64,000 nt of DNA from Duganella sp. CF402 (GTDB taxonomy: Bacteria; Pseudomonadota; Gammaproteobacteria; Burkholderiales; Burkholderiaceae_D): the NCBI RefSeq assembly GCF_900109645.1, contig NZ_FOBG01000001.1, positions 1,054,001 through 1,118,000 of the forward strand. Direction: 5' to 3'. This document shows positions 8,902 to 19,121 of the stretch, piece by piece (the stretch's first letter is position 1; each line of letters starts with the position of its first letter). The position numbers and the translations under genes are program-made. The notes under the pieces are model-generated. The model was given only the letters and a program-made list of their open reading frames with translations, ran no database searches and was not told the origin of the DNA.

Positions 8902-10170
8902 ATGTCAGACAAAAAATCCTCCAGCGGCGAAAAACTTCTGTACTGCTCGTTCTGCGGCAAAAGCCAGCACGAGGTGAAGAAACTCATCGCCGGCCCATCG
9001 GTCTTCATCTGCGATGAGTGCATTGACCTGTGCAACGACATCATTCGCGATGAAACCTCGGCCATCGAGTCGGTGACGGGCGCCAAGTCGGACCTGCCGA
9101 CTCCTCATGAAATCAAGGACTTGCTGGACCAGTACGTGATCGGCCAGCAGACTGCCAAGCGCATCCTGTCGGTGGCGGTGTACAACCACTACAAGCGCCT
9201 CAAGCACCTGGGCAAGAAAGACGACGTCGAACTGGCCAAGTCCAACATCCTGCTGGTCGGTCCTACCGGTTCGGGCAAGACCCTGCTGGCCCAGACCCTG
9301 GCGCGCATGCTGAACGTACCGTTCGTGATCGCCGACGCCACCACGCTGACCGAAGCCGGCTACGTGGGCGAGGACGTTGAGAATATCATCCAAAAACTGT
9401 TGCAAAGTTGCAACTACGATGTCGACAAGGCCCAGCGCGGCATCGTCTACATCGACGAGATCGACAAGATCTCGCGCAAGTCGGACAACCCATCGATTAC
9501 CCGCGACGTGTCGGGCGAGGGCGTGCAGCAGGCGCTGCTGAAACTGATCGAGGGCACGATGGCGTCGGTGCCGCCACAAGGCGGCCGCAAGCATCCTAAC
9601 CAGGACTTCGTGCAGATCGACACCACCAACATCATGTTCATTTGCGGCGGCGCGTTCGACGGCCTGGCCAAGGTGATCGAGAACCGTTCGGAGAAATCCG
9701 GCATCGGTTTCGGCGCTTCGGTGAAGAGCAAGTCCGAGCGCAACGTCAGTGAAGTGCTGATGGAAGCGGAGCCGGAAGATCTGATCAAGTTCGGCCTGAT
9801 CCCTGAACTGGTGGGCCGTCTGCCGGTGGTGGCCACCCTGGCCGAGTTGACCGAAGAAGCGCTGATCCAGATCCTGGTCGAGCCGAAGAATGCGCTGATC
9901 AAGCAGTATTCCAAGCTGCTGGAAATGGAAGGCGCGGAACTGGAAATCCGTCCGGCCGCACTGCACGCGATCGCCAAGAAGGCGCTGGCGCGCAAGACCG
10001 GCGCCCGTGGCCTGCGTTCGATCCTGGAACATGCGCTGCTCGATACCATGTATGAGCTGCCAAATGAAACCAACGTCACCAAAGTGGTTATTGATGAGAA
10101 TACCATCACCAGTGGCGCTAAACCTTTGTTGATTTATCAGGAGCAGGCCAAAGCCTCCGGTGAGAATTAA
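8902..10170 (+). CDS. clpX: ATP-dependent Clp protease ATP-binding subunit ClpX
   Basis: 422 residues. The N-terminal zinc-binding domain has CSFCGK and CDECIDLC, the four-Cys pattern that dimerises and docks substrates. The AAA+ core has Walker A GPTGSGKT (about residue 119), Walker [11 protein letters not shown], a pore-loop GYVGEDVE, and the SGIGFGA loop that docks into ClpP. Sensor and C-terminal regions end in [15 protein letters not shown]. It unfolds tagged substrates and feeds them to ClpP. No strong Shine-Dalgarno precedes ATG 8902. A strong terminator at 10274 separates it from lon. Confidence 0.98.
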   Translation: MSDKKSSSGEKLLYCSFCGKSQHEVKKLIAGPSVFICDECIDLCNDIIRDETSAIESVTGAKSDLPTPHEIKDLLDQYVIGQQTAKRILSVAVYNHYKRLKHLGKKDDVELAKSNILLVGPTGSGKTLLAQTLARMLNVPFVIADATTLTEAGYVGEDVENIIQKLLQSCNYDVDKAQRGIVYIDEIDKISRKSDNPSITRDVSGEGVQQALLKLIEGTMASVPPQGGRKHPNQDFVQIDTTNIMFICGGAFDGLAKVIENRSEKSGIGFGASVKSKSERNVSEVLMEAEPEDLIKFGLIPELVGRLPVVATLAELTEEALIQILVEPKNALIKQYSKLLEMEGAELEIRPAALHAIAKKALARKTGARGLRSILEHALLDTMYELPNETNVTKVVIDENTITSGAKPLLIYQEQAKASGEN

Positions 10171-10273
10171 ATAACTTGTGCACACTTGCCCCGCTCAGCA
10201 GCAAAATTCATTTCGCATCCGTGGGGCAAGGCGGTACAATAAAAATCAATAAAAGAATTCAGGCTTCATTCGG

Positions 10274-10313
10274 AAAGCCACTCGTGACGCCCCCGTCGCG
10301 CGTGGCTTTTTTA
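10274..10313 (+). terminator. Rho-independent terminator after clpX
   Basis: AAAGCCAC at 10274-10281 pairs with GTGGCTTT at 10302-10309. An inner stem CGTGACG/CGTCGCG has a CCCC loop. A run of T follows. The remaining intergenic DNA up to 10453 is AT-rich leader of lon, with a possible -10 TATAAG at 10367; no gene is seen there. Confidence 0.85.
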
Positions 10314-10453
10314 TTTGATGAATCTTTTAGAGTAGGACGCGGGCTTTCTTCGAAAAACATTCTTTTTATAAGGGAATTATTTCTTGTAGTTCGGTCTTGT
10401 GATTTGGCAAAACAGCGCCCACATCATAATCACGCTTTCACATAAGGTACGCC

Positions 10454-12865
<2,412 letters not shown>

Positions 12866-12887
12866 CTGTTTTATCTGTCGAGCCATA

Positions 12888-12925
12888 AAAACGGGCGCTT
12901 TAATAGCGCCCGTTTTTTATTTTTA
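12888..12925 (+). terminator. Rho-independent terminator after lon
   Basis: AAAACGGGCGCT (12888-12899) and AGCGCCCGTTTT (12905-12916) form a perfect 12-bp stem with a TTAAT loop, followed by a T-rich tail. Confidence 0.92.
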
Positions 12926-12947
12926 CTTATTTTTCTATTGTGCAGCC

Positions 12948-12977
12948 TTGACACGATAGTGGGCTGGCTTGTTTAAT
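12948..12977 (+). promoter_or_regulatory. Predicted sigma70 promoter of hupB
   Basis: Consensus TTGACA at 12948-12953, an 18-base spacer and TTTAAT at 12972-12977. The start would fall near 12984, giving a leader of about 64 bases before the TTG start of hupB. Confidence 0.7.
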
Positions 12978-13047
12978 ACGGCCTGAATTTTTTGAGTTCC
13001 CTTTATTTTATCGGGAACAGATATAACCTTAGTCACGGGGAATTGCT

Positions 13048-13320
13048 TTGAATAAGACTGAATTGATCGACCATATCGCCACCACCGCTGATATTTCGAA
13101 AGCGGCTGCTGCCCGCGCACTGGACGCTGTGATCGACGGCGTAACCACCAGCCTGCAGAAAAACGACAGCGTGACCCTGGTCGGCTTTGGCACCTTCTCC
13201 GTGAGCGAACGCGCTGCCCGCACCGGCCGCAATCCGCGCACCAAAGAAGAGATCACCATTGAAGCAGCTAAAGTTCCTAAATTTAAAGCTGGTAAAGCTT
13301 TGAAAGATGCTGTAAACTAA
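13048..13320 (+). CDS. hupB: DNA-binding protein HU-beta
   Basis: 90 residues, exactly HU length. It opens [11 protein letters not shown] and contains the HU/IHF arm sequence [25 protein letters not shown] is the abundant nucleoid protein that bends and wraps DNA without strong sequence specificity. The start codon is TTG at 13048: no ATG or GTG in frame would give the conserved opening, and GGGG lies seven bases before it. The TTG start is unusual for such an abundant protein and may cap translation. Position straight after lon is the conserved order. A hairpin (GTGAGCA 13330-13336 with TGCTCAC 13365-13371) separates it from tRNA-Val. Confidence 0.96.
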   Translation: MNKTELIDHIATTADISKAAAARALDAVIDGVTTSLQKNDSVTLVGFGTFSVSERAARTGRNPRTKEEITIEAAKVPKFKAGKALKDAVN

Positions 13321-13381
13321 CGGACTTCGGTGAGCAGCAGCGGCAAAGAAACACATAACTGCGTTGCTCACTAAGGCAAAT

Positions 13382-13457
13382 GGGCGGTTAGCTCAGTTGG
13401 TAGAGCGGAGCCCTTACAAGGCTTAGGTCGGGAGTTCGAGCCTCTCACCGCCCACCA
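13382..13457 (+). tRNA. tRNA-Val (UAC anticodon)
   Basis: 76 nucleotides with CCA encoded. Acceptor GGGCGGT pairs with ACCGCCC. The D arm is TAGCTCAGTTGGTAGAGC. The anticodon loop CTTACAA gives TAC. The T arm has AGTTCGAGCCT. Confidence 0.97.
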
Positions 13458-13515
13458 AAAAACATTTGCCAGAAGTTAAGTTTTAAAGTAATATGTAGCA
13501 CCTTGATATTCAGCT

Positions 13516-13592
13516 GGAGCGGTAGTTCAGTTGGTTAGAATACCGGCCTGTCACGCCGGGGGTCGCGGGTTCGAGCCCCGTCCGCTCCGCCA
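13516..13592 (+). tRNA. tRNA-Asp (GUC anticodon), copy 1
   Basis: 77 nucleotides with CCA encoded. Acceptor GGAGCGG pairs with CCGCTCC. The anticodon stem CCGGC/GCCGG encloses CTGTCAC, giving GTC. It is identical in sequence to the copy at 13632. Confidence 0.97.
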
Positions 13593-13631
13593 ACAAATAT
13601 CAAGCTTAGTAGTACGACGTAATACCGTTTA

Positions 13632-13708
13632 GGAGCGGTAGTTCAGTTGGTTAGAATACCGGCCTGTCACGCCGGGGGTCGCGGGTTCGAGCCCCGTCCG
13701 CTCCGCCA
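13632..13708 (+). tRNA. tRNA-Asp (GUC anticodon), copy 2
   Basis: Same 77-base sequence as the copy at 13516, separated from it by 39 bases of unrelated spacer. The duplication is therefore limited to the tRNA itself. It is probably the last gene of a Val-Asp-Asp transcript that ends at the terminator at 13716. Confidence 0.97.
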
Positions 13709-13715
13709 GAATATG

Positions 13716-13755
13716 AAAGCCTGCAGCTTGAAAAAGCCGCAGGCTTTTTTCTTTT
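13716..13755 (+). terminator. Rho-independent terminator after the tRNA cluster
   Basis: AAAGCCTGC at 13716-13724 pairs with GCAGGCTTT at 13739-13747, followed by TTTCTTTT. Confidence 0.88.
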
Positions 13756-13900
13756 CTATCCCGATATTCAAATAAATATCGCGTACGGCAACATTCATTA
13801 CTTTCCCTCGCGCGATTAAGAAATATGATCGTGGCAAAGTCCAACTTGGTGCTAAAATGCAAATCAAGTTGTTCTCATATAAACAAAAAAGAGGGATACC

Positions 13901-14500
13901 ATGTTCGCAAAAAAACTCGCCATCGCCGCAGCCCTGCTGACTGCCAGCAGCGTCCACGCAGCCACCATCTTCGCCGATAACTTCGATTCCAATACCGACG
14001 CATTGAACGCCAGCAGCTTCGCCAACGGCTGGACCGTGAGCGACGGTACTGTGGACATCATTGGCCCGACCGGCGGCTGGGACCTGATTCCTGGCAATGG
14101 CTACTACATCGACCTGGATGGCTCGACCGGCAAGGCTGGTTTGTTCTCCAATTCGATCGCCGTGAGCGCAGGCCAGACCTATATCCTGAGCTTTTCGCTG
14201 GCCGGTAATCAGCGCGCCAGCTACGGCACCGGCGGTGACAGCGTGACCGTCAACTTCGGCACCAACAGCCAGGTGATTGGCCGTACTGAAACCGTTGGTT
14301 TCCAGACTTTCTCGCTGAGCTACACCGCGCTGGCAGACGGCAATGCCGTCTTCAGCTTCCGCAATGCTGGCGGCGATAATATTGGCGCGCTGCTGGACAA
14401 CGTGAGCGTCGCCGCCGTGCCGGAACCGACCACTTACGCCATGCTGCTGGCTGGCCTGGGCCTGGTGGGCGCTGCTGCGCGCCGCCGCCGCAACGGCTGA
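13901..14500 (+). CDS. PEP-CTERM exoprotein
   Basis: 199 residues. A Sec signal peptide (KKLAIAAALLTASSVHA) is followed by a beta-rich, Gly/Ser/Asn-rich body of low charge. The C-terminus is the PEP-CTERM sorting signal: VPEPTTYAMLLAGLGLVG as PEP motif plus membrane span, then ARRRR. Such proteins are cleaved and surface-sorted by the exosortase system, usually in strains that make exopolysaccharide. The body has a DNFDS opening and a LDNVSV strand just before the signal, as in jelly-roll, carbohydrate-binding-like secreted proteins. GAGGG lies before ATG 13901. No exosortase gene is in the window; the precise role is unknown. Confidence 0.88.
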   Translation: MFAKKLAIAAALLTASSVHAATIFADNFDSNTDALNASSFANGWTVSDGTVDIIGPTGGWDLIPGNGYYIDLDGSTGKAGLFSNSIAVSAGQTYILSFSLAGNQRASYGTGGDSVTVNFGTNSQVIGRTETVGFQTFSLSYTALADGNAVFSFRNAGGDNIGALLDNVSVAAVPEPTTYAMLLAGLGLVGAAARRRRNG

Positions 14501-14532
14501 TCTGCAACATAGCCGTTTTGCCAAGGATACCC

Positions 14533-14561
14533 TTGCTATAGAGGGGTGTGCACTGTAAAAT
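14533..14561 (+). promoter_or_regulatory. Predicted sigma70 promoter upstream of the PpiD-type gene
   Basis: TTGCTA at 14533-14538 and TAAAAT at 14556-14561 with exactly 17 bases between. Transcription would start near 14568, just ahead of the hairpin at 14577. Confidence 0.5.
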
Positions 14562-14576
14562 CCGGCAACCGGAATT

Positions 14577-14600
14577 GGCGAACGCGAGTTCGCCTTTTTT
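14577..14600 (+). terminator. Rho-independent terminator or attenuator before the PpiD-type gene
   Basis: GGCGAAC-GCGA-GTTCGCC followed by six T. It may end the upstream PEP-CTERM transcript. Because a promoter candidate lies just before it, it would also sit in the leader of the next gene. Confidence 0.75.
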
Positions 14601-14636
14601 GTATGTGCAAGCCCCATCAATCCGAATTGGCAGACC

Positions 14637-16550
14637 ATGTTTGAATTTATTCGTACCCATCAACGTTTGATGCAAATCCTGCTGGCGATCGTCATCGTGC
14701 CATCGTTTGCATTTGTCGGTATCGGCAGTTACAAGAGCTTTGGCGACGACGCCGGCACCATCGCCAAGATCGATGGCAAGCCGCTGACCCAGCAGGAATT
14801 CGATAATGCCGTGCGCAATCGTCTGGACGAGTATCGCCAGCGTATGGGCGCACAGTTCGACCAAAAGGTGTTTGACACCCCTGAGTTCAAGCAGAACATC
14901 CTCGACCAGTTGATCGCCCAGCGCGCGATCGCCGCCGAAGTGATCCACGCTAACCTGAACGTGAGCGACGCCCAGCTGCAAAAAGCCATCGTCGACATGT
15001 TCGGCGGCCCGGCCAACTTCAATATGGACACCTACAAGCAGGTGCTGGCCGCCCAAGGCCTGCGCCCGGTCGACAACGACGCCCGCATGCGCCGCGAACT
15101 GGCGCTGCAGCAGCTGGCCACCGCCATCGAAGGCACGGGCTTCGCGCCGCGCTCGGTAGCGAAGTCGCTGTCGGACATCGCCGCGCAGGAACGCGAAGTG
15201 CAGGAACTGGTGCTGCCGGTGGTCGATTTCGTGCCGCAGGTGAAAATCACCGACGAGATGGTCAAGGCCTTCTACGAGAAAAACGCCAAGCAGTTCGAAG
15301 TGCCTGAGCAGGCCAAGATCGAATACGTGGTGTTCAACAACGACGCCGTGATGAGCCAGGTCAGCGTAAGCGACACCGAAGTGTCGGACTACTACGCCAA
15401 GAACACCGCGCAATTCACCACGCCGGAAACCCGCCGCGCCAGCCACATCCTGGTCGCCGTGAAGAAAGGCGCCAGCGCTGCTGATACCGCCGCTGCCAAG
15501 GCCAAGGCCGAAGCCATCCTGGCCGAAGTGCGCAAAGCGCCGGCCGACTTCGCCAAAATCGCCAAAGCCAAATCGGAAGATCCGGGCTCGGCAGAGCAGG
15601 GCGGCGATCTGGGCGTGGTAGAGAAAGGCCTGTTCGTGCCATCGGTGGAAGGCGCGATCAACAAGCTGAAGCAAGGTGAGATCAGCGATCTGGTGCAGTC
15701 GGAATTCGGCTTCCACATCGTCACCGTGACCGAACTGAAAGCCGCCGTGGCCAAGCCGTTCGACGCAGTCAAAGGCGACGTGGCCGACCTGCTGAAAAAG
15801 CAGAAGGCATCGAAGAAGTACTCGGAAATGGCCGAAGCCTTCACCAACACCGTGTACGAGCAAGCGGACAGCCTGAAGCCAGTGGCTGACAAGCTGGGCC
15901 TGAAGATCGAAACCGCCGCCAACGTATCGCGCAATCCATCGCCAGCGGCTGGTGCTGCGCCGTACAACAACGCCAAGTTCCTGGCCGCGCTGTTCTCGAA
16001 CGATTCGATCAGCAACAAGCGCAACACCGAAGCAGTGGAAACCGCACCGAGCACCCTGGTGGCCGGCCGTATCGTTGAATTCAAGCCTGCGACCAAGCGT
16101 CCGCTGGCGGAAGTCGACGCCGCCATCCGCCAGCGCGTAACGATGGAAGAAGCCGCCAAGCTGGCCGCCAAGGCTGGCGAAGAGAAACTGGCTGCCTTCA
16201 AGAAGTCGGGCGAAGCCAACGGTTTCGGCGCTGCCAAGCTGGTCTCGCGCTCCAAGCCTGAAGGCATCAACGGCCTGGCCATGCAAGCTGTTATGAAAGC
16301 CGACACCACCAAGCTGCCAGCTTACGTGGGTGTGGACGTGCCAGGCATGGGCTACGGCCTGTACCGCATCGGCAAAGTGCAGCAGCCTGCCCAGCAAGAC
16401 GAAGCGCAGCGCAAGCAGGAAGCTGAGCAGATCGGTAACCTGATCGCCCAGCAAGAGATGGCGCAGTACGTCGAGCTGCTGAAGCAAAAAGCCAAAGTGA
16501 AAGTGCTGAAGCCGATCGCATCGGCCACCACCGTCACCGAAGTGAAGTAA
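14637..16550 (+). CDS. ppiD: PpiD-type membrane-anchored periplasmic chaperone with parvulin domain
   Basis: 637 residues. One N-terminal transmembrane helix (LMQILLAIVIVPSFAFVGIG), a SurA-like N-domain (DGKPLTQQEFDNAVRNRL), one parvulin domain starting RRASHILVAVKKGAS and running to SEFGFHIVTVTEL, and a long C-terminal helical region. The architecture and length match PpiD, an inner-membrane chaperone at the Sec translocon that helps outer-membrane proteins fold. Alignment would be needed to judge whether the parvulin domain is catalytically competent. In E. coli ppiD follows hupB; here tRNAs and a PEP-CTERM gene lie between, so the old order lon-hupB-ppiD is still visible. Confidence 0.9.
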   Translation: MFEFIRTHQRLMQILLAIVIVPSFAFVGIGSYKSFGDDAGTIAKIDGKPLTQQEFDNAVRNRLDEYRQRMGAQFDQKVFDTPEFKQNILDQLIAQRAIAAEVIHANLNVSDAQLQKAIVDMFGGPANFNMDTYKQVLAAQGLRPVDNDARMRRELALQQLATAIEGTGFAPRSVAKSLSDIAAQEREVQELVLPVVDFVPQVKITDEMVKAFYEKNAKQFEVPEQAKIEYVVFNNDAVMSQVSVSDTEVSDYYAKNTAQFTTPETRRASHILVAVKKGASAADTAAAKAKAEAILAEVRKAPADFAKIAKAKSEDPGSAEQGGDLGVVEKGLFVPSVEGAINKLKQGEISDLVQSEFGFHIVTVTELKAAVAKPFDAVKGDVADLLKKQKASKKYSEMAEAFTNTVYEQADSLKPVADKLGLKIETAANVSRNPSPAAGAAPYNNAKFLAALFSNDSISNKRNTEAVETAPSTLVAGRIVEFKPATKRPLAEVDAAIRQRVTMEEAAKLAAKAGEEKLAAFKKSGEANGFGAAKLVSRSKPEGINGLAMQAVMKADTTKLPAYVGVDVPGMGYGLYRIGKVQQPAQQDEAQRKQEAEQIGNLIAQQEMAQYVELLKQKAKVKVLKPIASATTVTEVK

Positions 16551-16565
16551 GAACGTACAAAATTA

Positions 16566-16598
16566 AAAAGGGCCGCTTGATGCGGCCCTTTTTTTATT
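16566..16598. terminator. Bidirectional terminator between ppiD and mnmH
   Basis: AAAAGGGCCGC (16566-16576) and GCGGCCCTTTT (16582-16592) around TTGAT, with T on one side and A on the other, so it works for both converging genes. It overlaps the mnmH stop codon at 16594-16596. Confidence 0.9.
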
Positions 16599-17649
16599 GT
16601 GCTGTGAGTTGCCGCGCGGCCGCGGCGAATGAGGCATCGTCGATATCGGCCAGTTCCAGCGGCACGGCTTGCGCGTACTTGCTGAAGTTGCGGTCGATCG
16701 AACGCAGGTAGGCGGGGTCGTAGTGCTGTTGCAGCAACTGTTCCACCAACTGCTGCATCTGGCCTGCTTGCGACATGGCTTGCCAGCTGGCGATCTTCTC
16801 CTTGCCATGCAACTGTGTCAGGTGTTCGAGCTGGCCGTTGAGCGATTCCGGGCTGGCGAGGAAATGCGTGTAGTCCGCCATCAGCAGCCGCACGCGGTTC
16901 GGCAGCGACAGCGTCATGGCGATGCAGTCCGAGGCGCGCATGGTGTCCATCAGCGCGGCCGGCACGCGCAGGTTGCCGACCTTTTTGCTCTCCGCCTCCA
17001 CAAACACCGGGCGCGCCGGATCGAAGCGGCGCAGCACATTCCAGATCTGCGTTTCAAACGCCTTCTGGCTCGGTTGCGGCTGCGACGGCAGATGGCCCAG
17101 CACCGAGCCGCGATGCGCGGCCAGTTTTTCCAGGTCAAGCACTTGCGCGCCTTGCGCAGCCAGCACTTCCAGCAGGCGGCTCTTGCCGCTGCCAGTGGTG
17201 CCGCAAATCACCTTGAACTGCAATTCGGGCGCGTGTTCCAGTGCTGTATTGACCTCTTGCCGGAACGCTTTGTAGCCGCCTTCGAGCTGCACCACCGGCC
17301 AGCCGATCTTGGCCAGGATATGGGCCATCGAACCACTTCGGTTGCCGCCGCGCCAGCAGTAAATCAGCGGCCGCCATTCACGCGGCTTATCGATCCACAG
17401 TGCTTCGATATGTTCAGCGATGTTCTTGGCAACCAGCGCCGCGCCCAGCTTCTTGGCCTCGAAGGAGCCAACTTGCTTGTACATGGTGCCGACGCGGATG
17501 CGCTGCTCGTCGTCCAGCACCGGCGCGTTGATGGCGCCGGGCAGGTGGTCGAGCGCATACTCGCAGGGACTGCGGGCGTCGATGATGGCATCGAAGGTGT
17601 CGAGTTGCGACAGCACCTGCTCGATGCTCAGTATTTCTGGATACTTCAT
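16594..17649 (-). CDS. mnmH: tRNA 2-selenouridine synthase
   Basis: 351 residues. The N-terminal rhodanese domain has the active-site Cys in YCWRGGNRSGSM (about residue 97). The C-terminal P-loop domain has CGTTGSGKSRLLE. This pairing is diagnostic of MnmH (SelU/YbbB), which first geranylates 2-thiouridine at the tRNA wobble position and then replaces sulfur with selenium from selenophosphate. SelD is required but is not in the window. The start overlaps the tesA stop by four bases (ATGA), so tesA-mnmH form an operon. The E. coli homologues of tesA, ybbA and ybbB are also close together. Confidence 0.94.
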   Translation of the reverse strand: MKYPEILSIEQVLSQLDTFDAIIDARSPCEYALDHLPGAINAPVLDDEQRIRVGTMYKQVGSFEAKKLGAALVAKNIAEHIEALWIDKPREWRPLIYCWRGGNRSGSMAHILAKIGWPVVQLEGGYKAFRQEVNTALEHAPELQFKVICGTTGSGKSRLLEVLAAQGAQVLDLEKLAAHRGSVLGHLPSQPQPSQKAFETQIWNVLRRFDPARPVFVEAESKKVGNLRVPAALMDTMRASDCIAMTLSLPNRVRLLMADYTHFLASPESLNGQLEHLTQLHGKEKIASWQAMSQAGQMQQLVEQLLQQHYDPAYLRSIDRNFSKYAQAVPLELADIDDASFAAAARQLTAQ

Positions 17650-18284
17650 TTGGCCTTGATGGTTTTTTGCAGGGTGGGCCAGATATTGGCAAGAATAATC
17701 GGGTGTGCTTCAGCCAGCGGGTGCAGGCGGTCCGGCTGGAACAGCTGCGGCTTGTCGGCCACGCCGTCCAGCATGAACGGCACCAGCGGCGCCTTGATGT
17801 CCTTGCTCAGCGTGCCGTACATGGCGAAGAATTTGTCGGCGTAGTCGCGGCCATAGTTGGGCGGCATGCGCATGCCGATCAGCATCACCTTGGCGTCGGA
17901 CTTGGCGGCCGCCTCGCTCATGGCGCGCAGATTGGTCTGGGCCGCAGCCACCGGCAGGCCGCGCAGGCCGTCGTTGGCGCCAAGTTCGATCACCACCAGG
18001 TCGGGCTTGTGCTTGGCCAGCAGGGCGGGCAGGCGCGAGCGGCCGCCGCTGGTGGTCTCGCCGCTGACGCTGGCATTGACCACCACCGCATCGATGTTGT
18101 TCTGCTTGAGTTTTTGCTCGGCCAGCGCGACCCAGCCGGTGCCGCGTGCCAAACCGTACTCGGCCGATAAACTATCTCCGAGCACAAGCACCGTTTTTGG
18201 TGCAGAATAGGCGCTCGCCGCTGCCGATAACAAGAGCAGGGCGGCCAGGGATTTTCCAGATAAACGTTTAAACATATTCAGCAT
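17646..18284 (-). CDS. tesA: Periplasmic GDSL-type esterase / lysophospholipase L1-like (TesA)
   Basis: About 212 residues: signal peptide (KSLAALLLLSAAASAYSA), then the SGNH hydrolase blocks. These are catalytic Ser in VLGDSLSAEYGL, Gly in VSGETTSGGRS, Asn in ELGANDGLRG, and Asp/His in PDRLHPLAEAH. It acts on acyl esters and thioesters in the periplasm. Two starts are possible: ATG 18284 (MLNMFKRL) has AGGA ten bases upstream and I prefer it; ATG 18275 (MFKRL) has none. The frame stays open far upstream into ybbA, which is antisense. The start codon shares a CATG with the opposite-strand ybbA start. Confidence 0.92.
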   Translation of the reverse strand: MLNMFKRLSGKSLAALLLLSAAASAYSAPKTVLVLGDSLSAEYGLARGTGWVALAEQKLKQNNIDAVVVNASVSGETTSGGRSRLPALLAKHKPDLVVIELGANDGLRGLPVAAAQTNLRAMSEAAAKSDAKVMLIGMRMPPNYGRDYADKFFAMYGTLSKDIKAPLVPFMLDGVADKPQLFQPDRLHPLAEAHPIILANIWPTLQKTIKAK

Positions 18285-19035
18285 GCCCGATTTTCCTAAT
18301 GCGTCTACACAATTCATGCCGGACGGTCCGGCTGCGTCGTCTTCTTCGGCACCGGTGCCGGCGTCTTCCGTCCATCCGGCCATCGCCGTCAGCGGCCTGG
18401 CCAAGCGGGTGGCCGATGCCAGCGGCGAACTGACCATTTTGCACGAGGTGGATTTTACCGTGCAAAAGGCCGAGACGCTGGCAATCGTTGGCGCCTCCGG
18501 CTCCGGCAAGTCGACTTTGCTGGGCCTGCTGGCGGGCCTGGACACGCCGAGCGCCGGCAAGGTGGTGCTGGATGGCGTAGACATTTATGCACTGGATGAA
18601 GACGGCCGGGCCGCGCTGCGCAAGGAAAAGCTGGGCTTTGTGTTCCAGTCCTTTCAGTTGCTGGCGCATTTGACGGCGCTGGAAAACGTCATGCTGCCGC
18701 TGGAATTGGCCGGCGTGGCCGGTGCGCGCGAGCGGGCCGAGGCCATGTTGTCGCGCGTCGGCCTGTCCAGCCGCCTGAAGCACTATCCGAAATACCTGTC
18801 GGGTGGCGAGCAGCAGCGCGTGGCGCTGGCGCGCGCCTTCGTGACCGAGCCGCCGCTGCTGTTTGCCGACGAACCGACCGGCAGCCTGGATGCCGCCACT
18901 GGCGAAGCGGTGATCCAGCTAATGTTCGATCTGAACCGCCAGCACGGCTCCACGCTGGTGCTGGTGACGCACGACCAGGCAATGGCGGCCCGCTGCCGCC
19001 GCACCATCACCATCGCTGCGGGACGTCTGGTCTGA
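18283..19035 (+). CDS. ybbA: ABC transporter ATP-binding protein, LolD/YbbA type
   Basis: 250 residues. Walker A GASGSGKST, Q-loop in FVFQSFQLLAHL, signature LSGGEQQRVALARAF, Walker B LLFADEPTGSLD and H-loop LVTHDQ are all intact. Q-S-F-Q-L-L after the Walker A and the MLPLE helix place it in the LolD/MacB-like group. Divergence from tesA matches the conserved tesA/ybbA pair. No permease (ybbP-like) follows, so here the ATPase is an orphan. The true start is uncertain: ATG 18283 overlaps the tesA start and lacks a ribosome site, and ATG 18316 is another option. The first 35 residues are low-complexity and non-conserved. Confidence 0.88.
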   Translation: MPDFPNASTQFMPDGPAASSSSAPVPASSVHPAIAVSGLAKRVADASGELTILHEVDFTVQKAETLAIVGASGSGKSTLLGLLAGLDTPSAGKVVLDGVDIYALDEDGRAALRKEKLGFVFQSFQLLAHLTALENVMLPLELAGVAGARERAEAMLSRVGLSSRLKHYPKYLSGGEQQRVALARAFVTEPPLLFADEPTGSLDAATGEAVIQLMFDLNRQHGSTLVLVTHDQAMAARCRRTITIAAGRLV

Positions 19036-19039
19036 GCCG

Positions 19040-19119
19040 CGTCGTTCCGGCGCAGGCCGGAACCTAATGGGGGTATGCGGATACGCTCAACTTGGATTCC
19101 GGCCTGCGCCGGAATGACG
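19040..19119 (+). repeat. Paired-hairpin (REP/BIME-like) intergenic repeat, copy 2
   Basis: Arms 19040-19064 and 19094-19119 with the conserved spacer piece TACGCTCAACTTGG before the right arm. Each arm folds alone as TTCCGGC-GCAG-GCCGGAA or TTCCGGC-CTGC-GCCGGAA. Compared with copy 1, the outer stem bases have changed on both sides so that pairing is kept. It ends two bases before the nnr stop. Confidence 0.85.
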
Positions 19120-19121
19120 TG

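Noticed and set aside
10176..10445. 89-codon frame between clpX and lon
   Set aside because: It runs through the clpX terminator hairpin and leader of lon, with no ribosome site or coding pattern.
13330..13371. Hairpin between hupB and tRNA-Val
   Set aside because: Seven-base stem with a long loop and no T tract. It may be chance or a processing site, and is mentioned only in the hupB entry.
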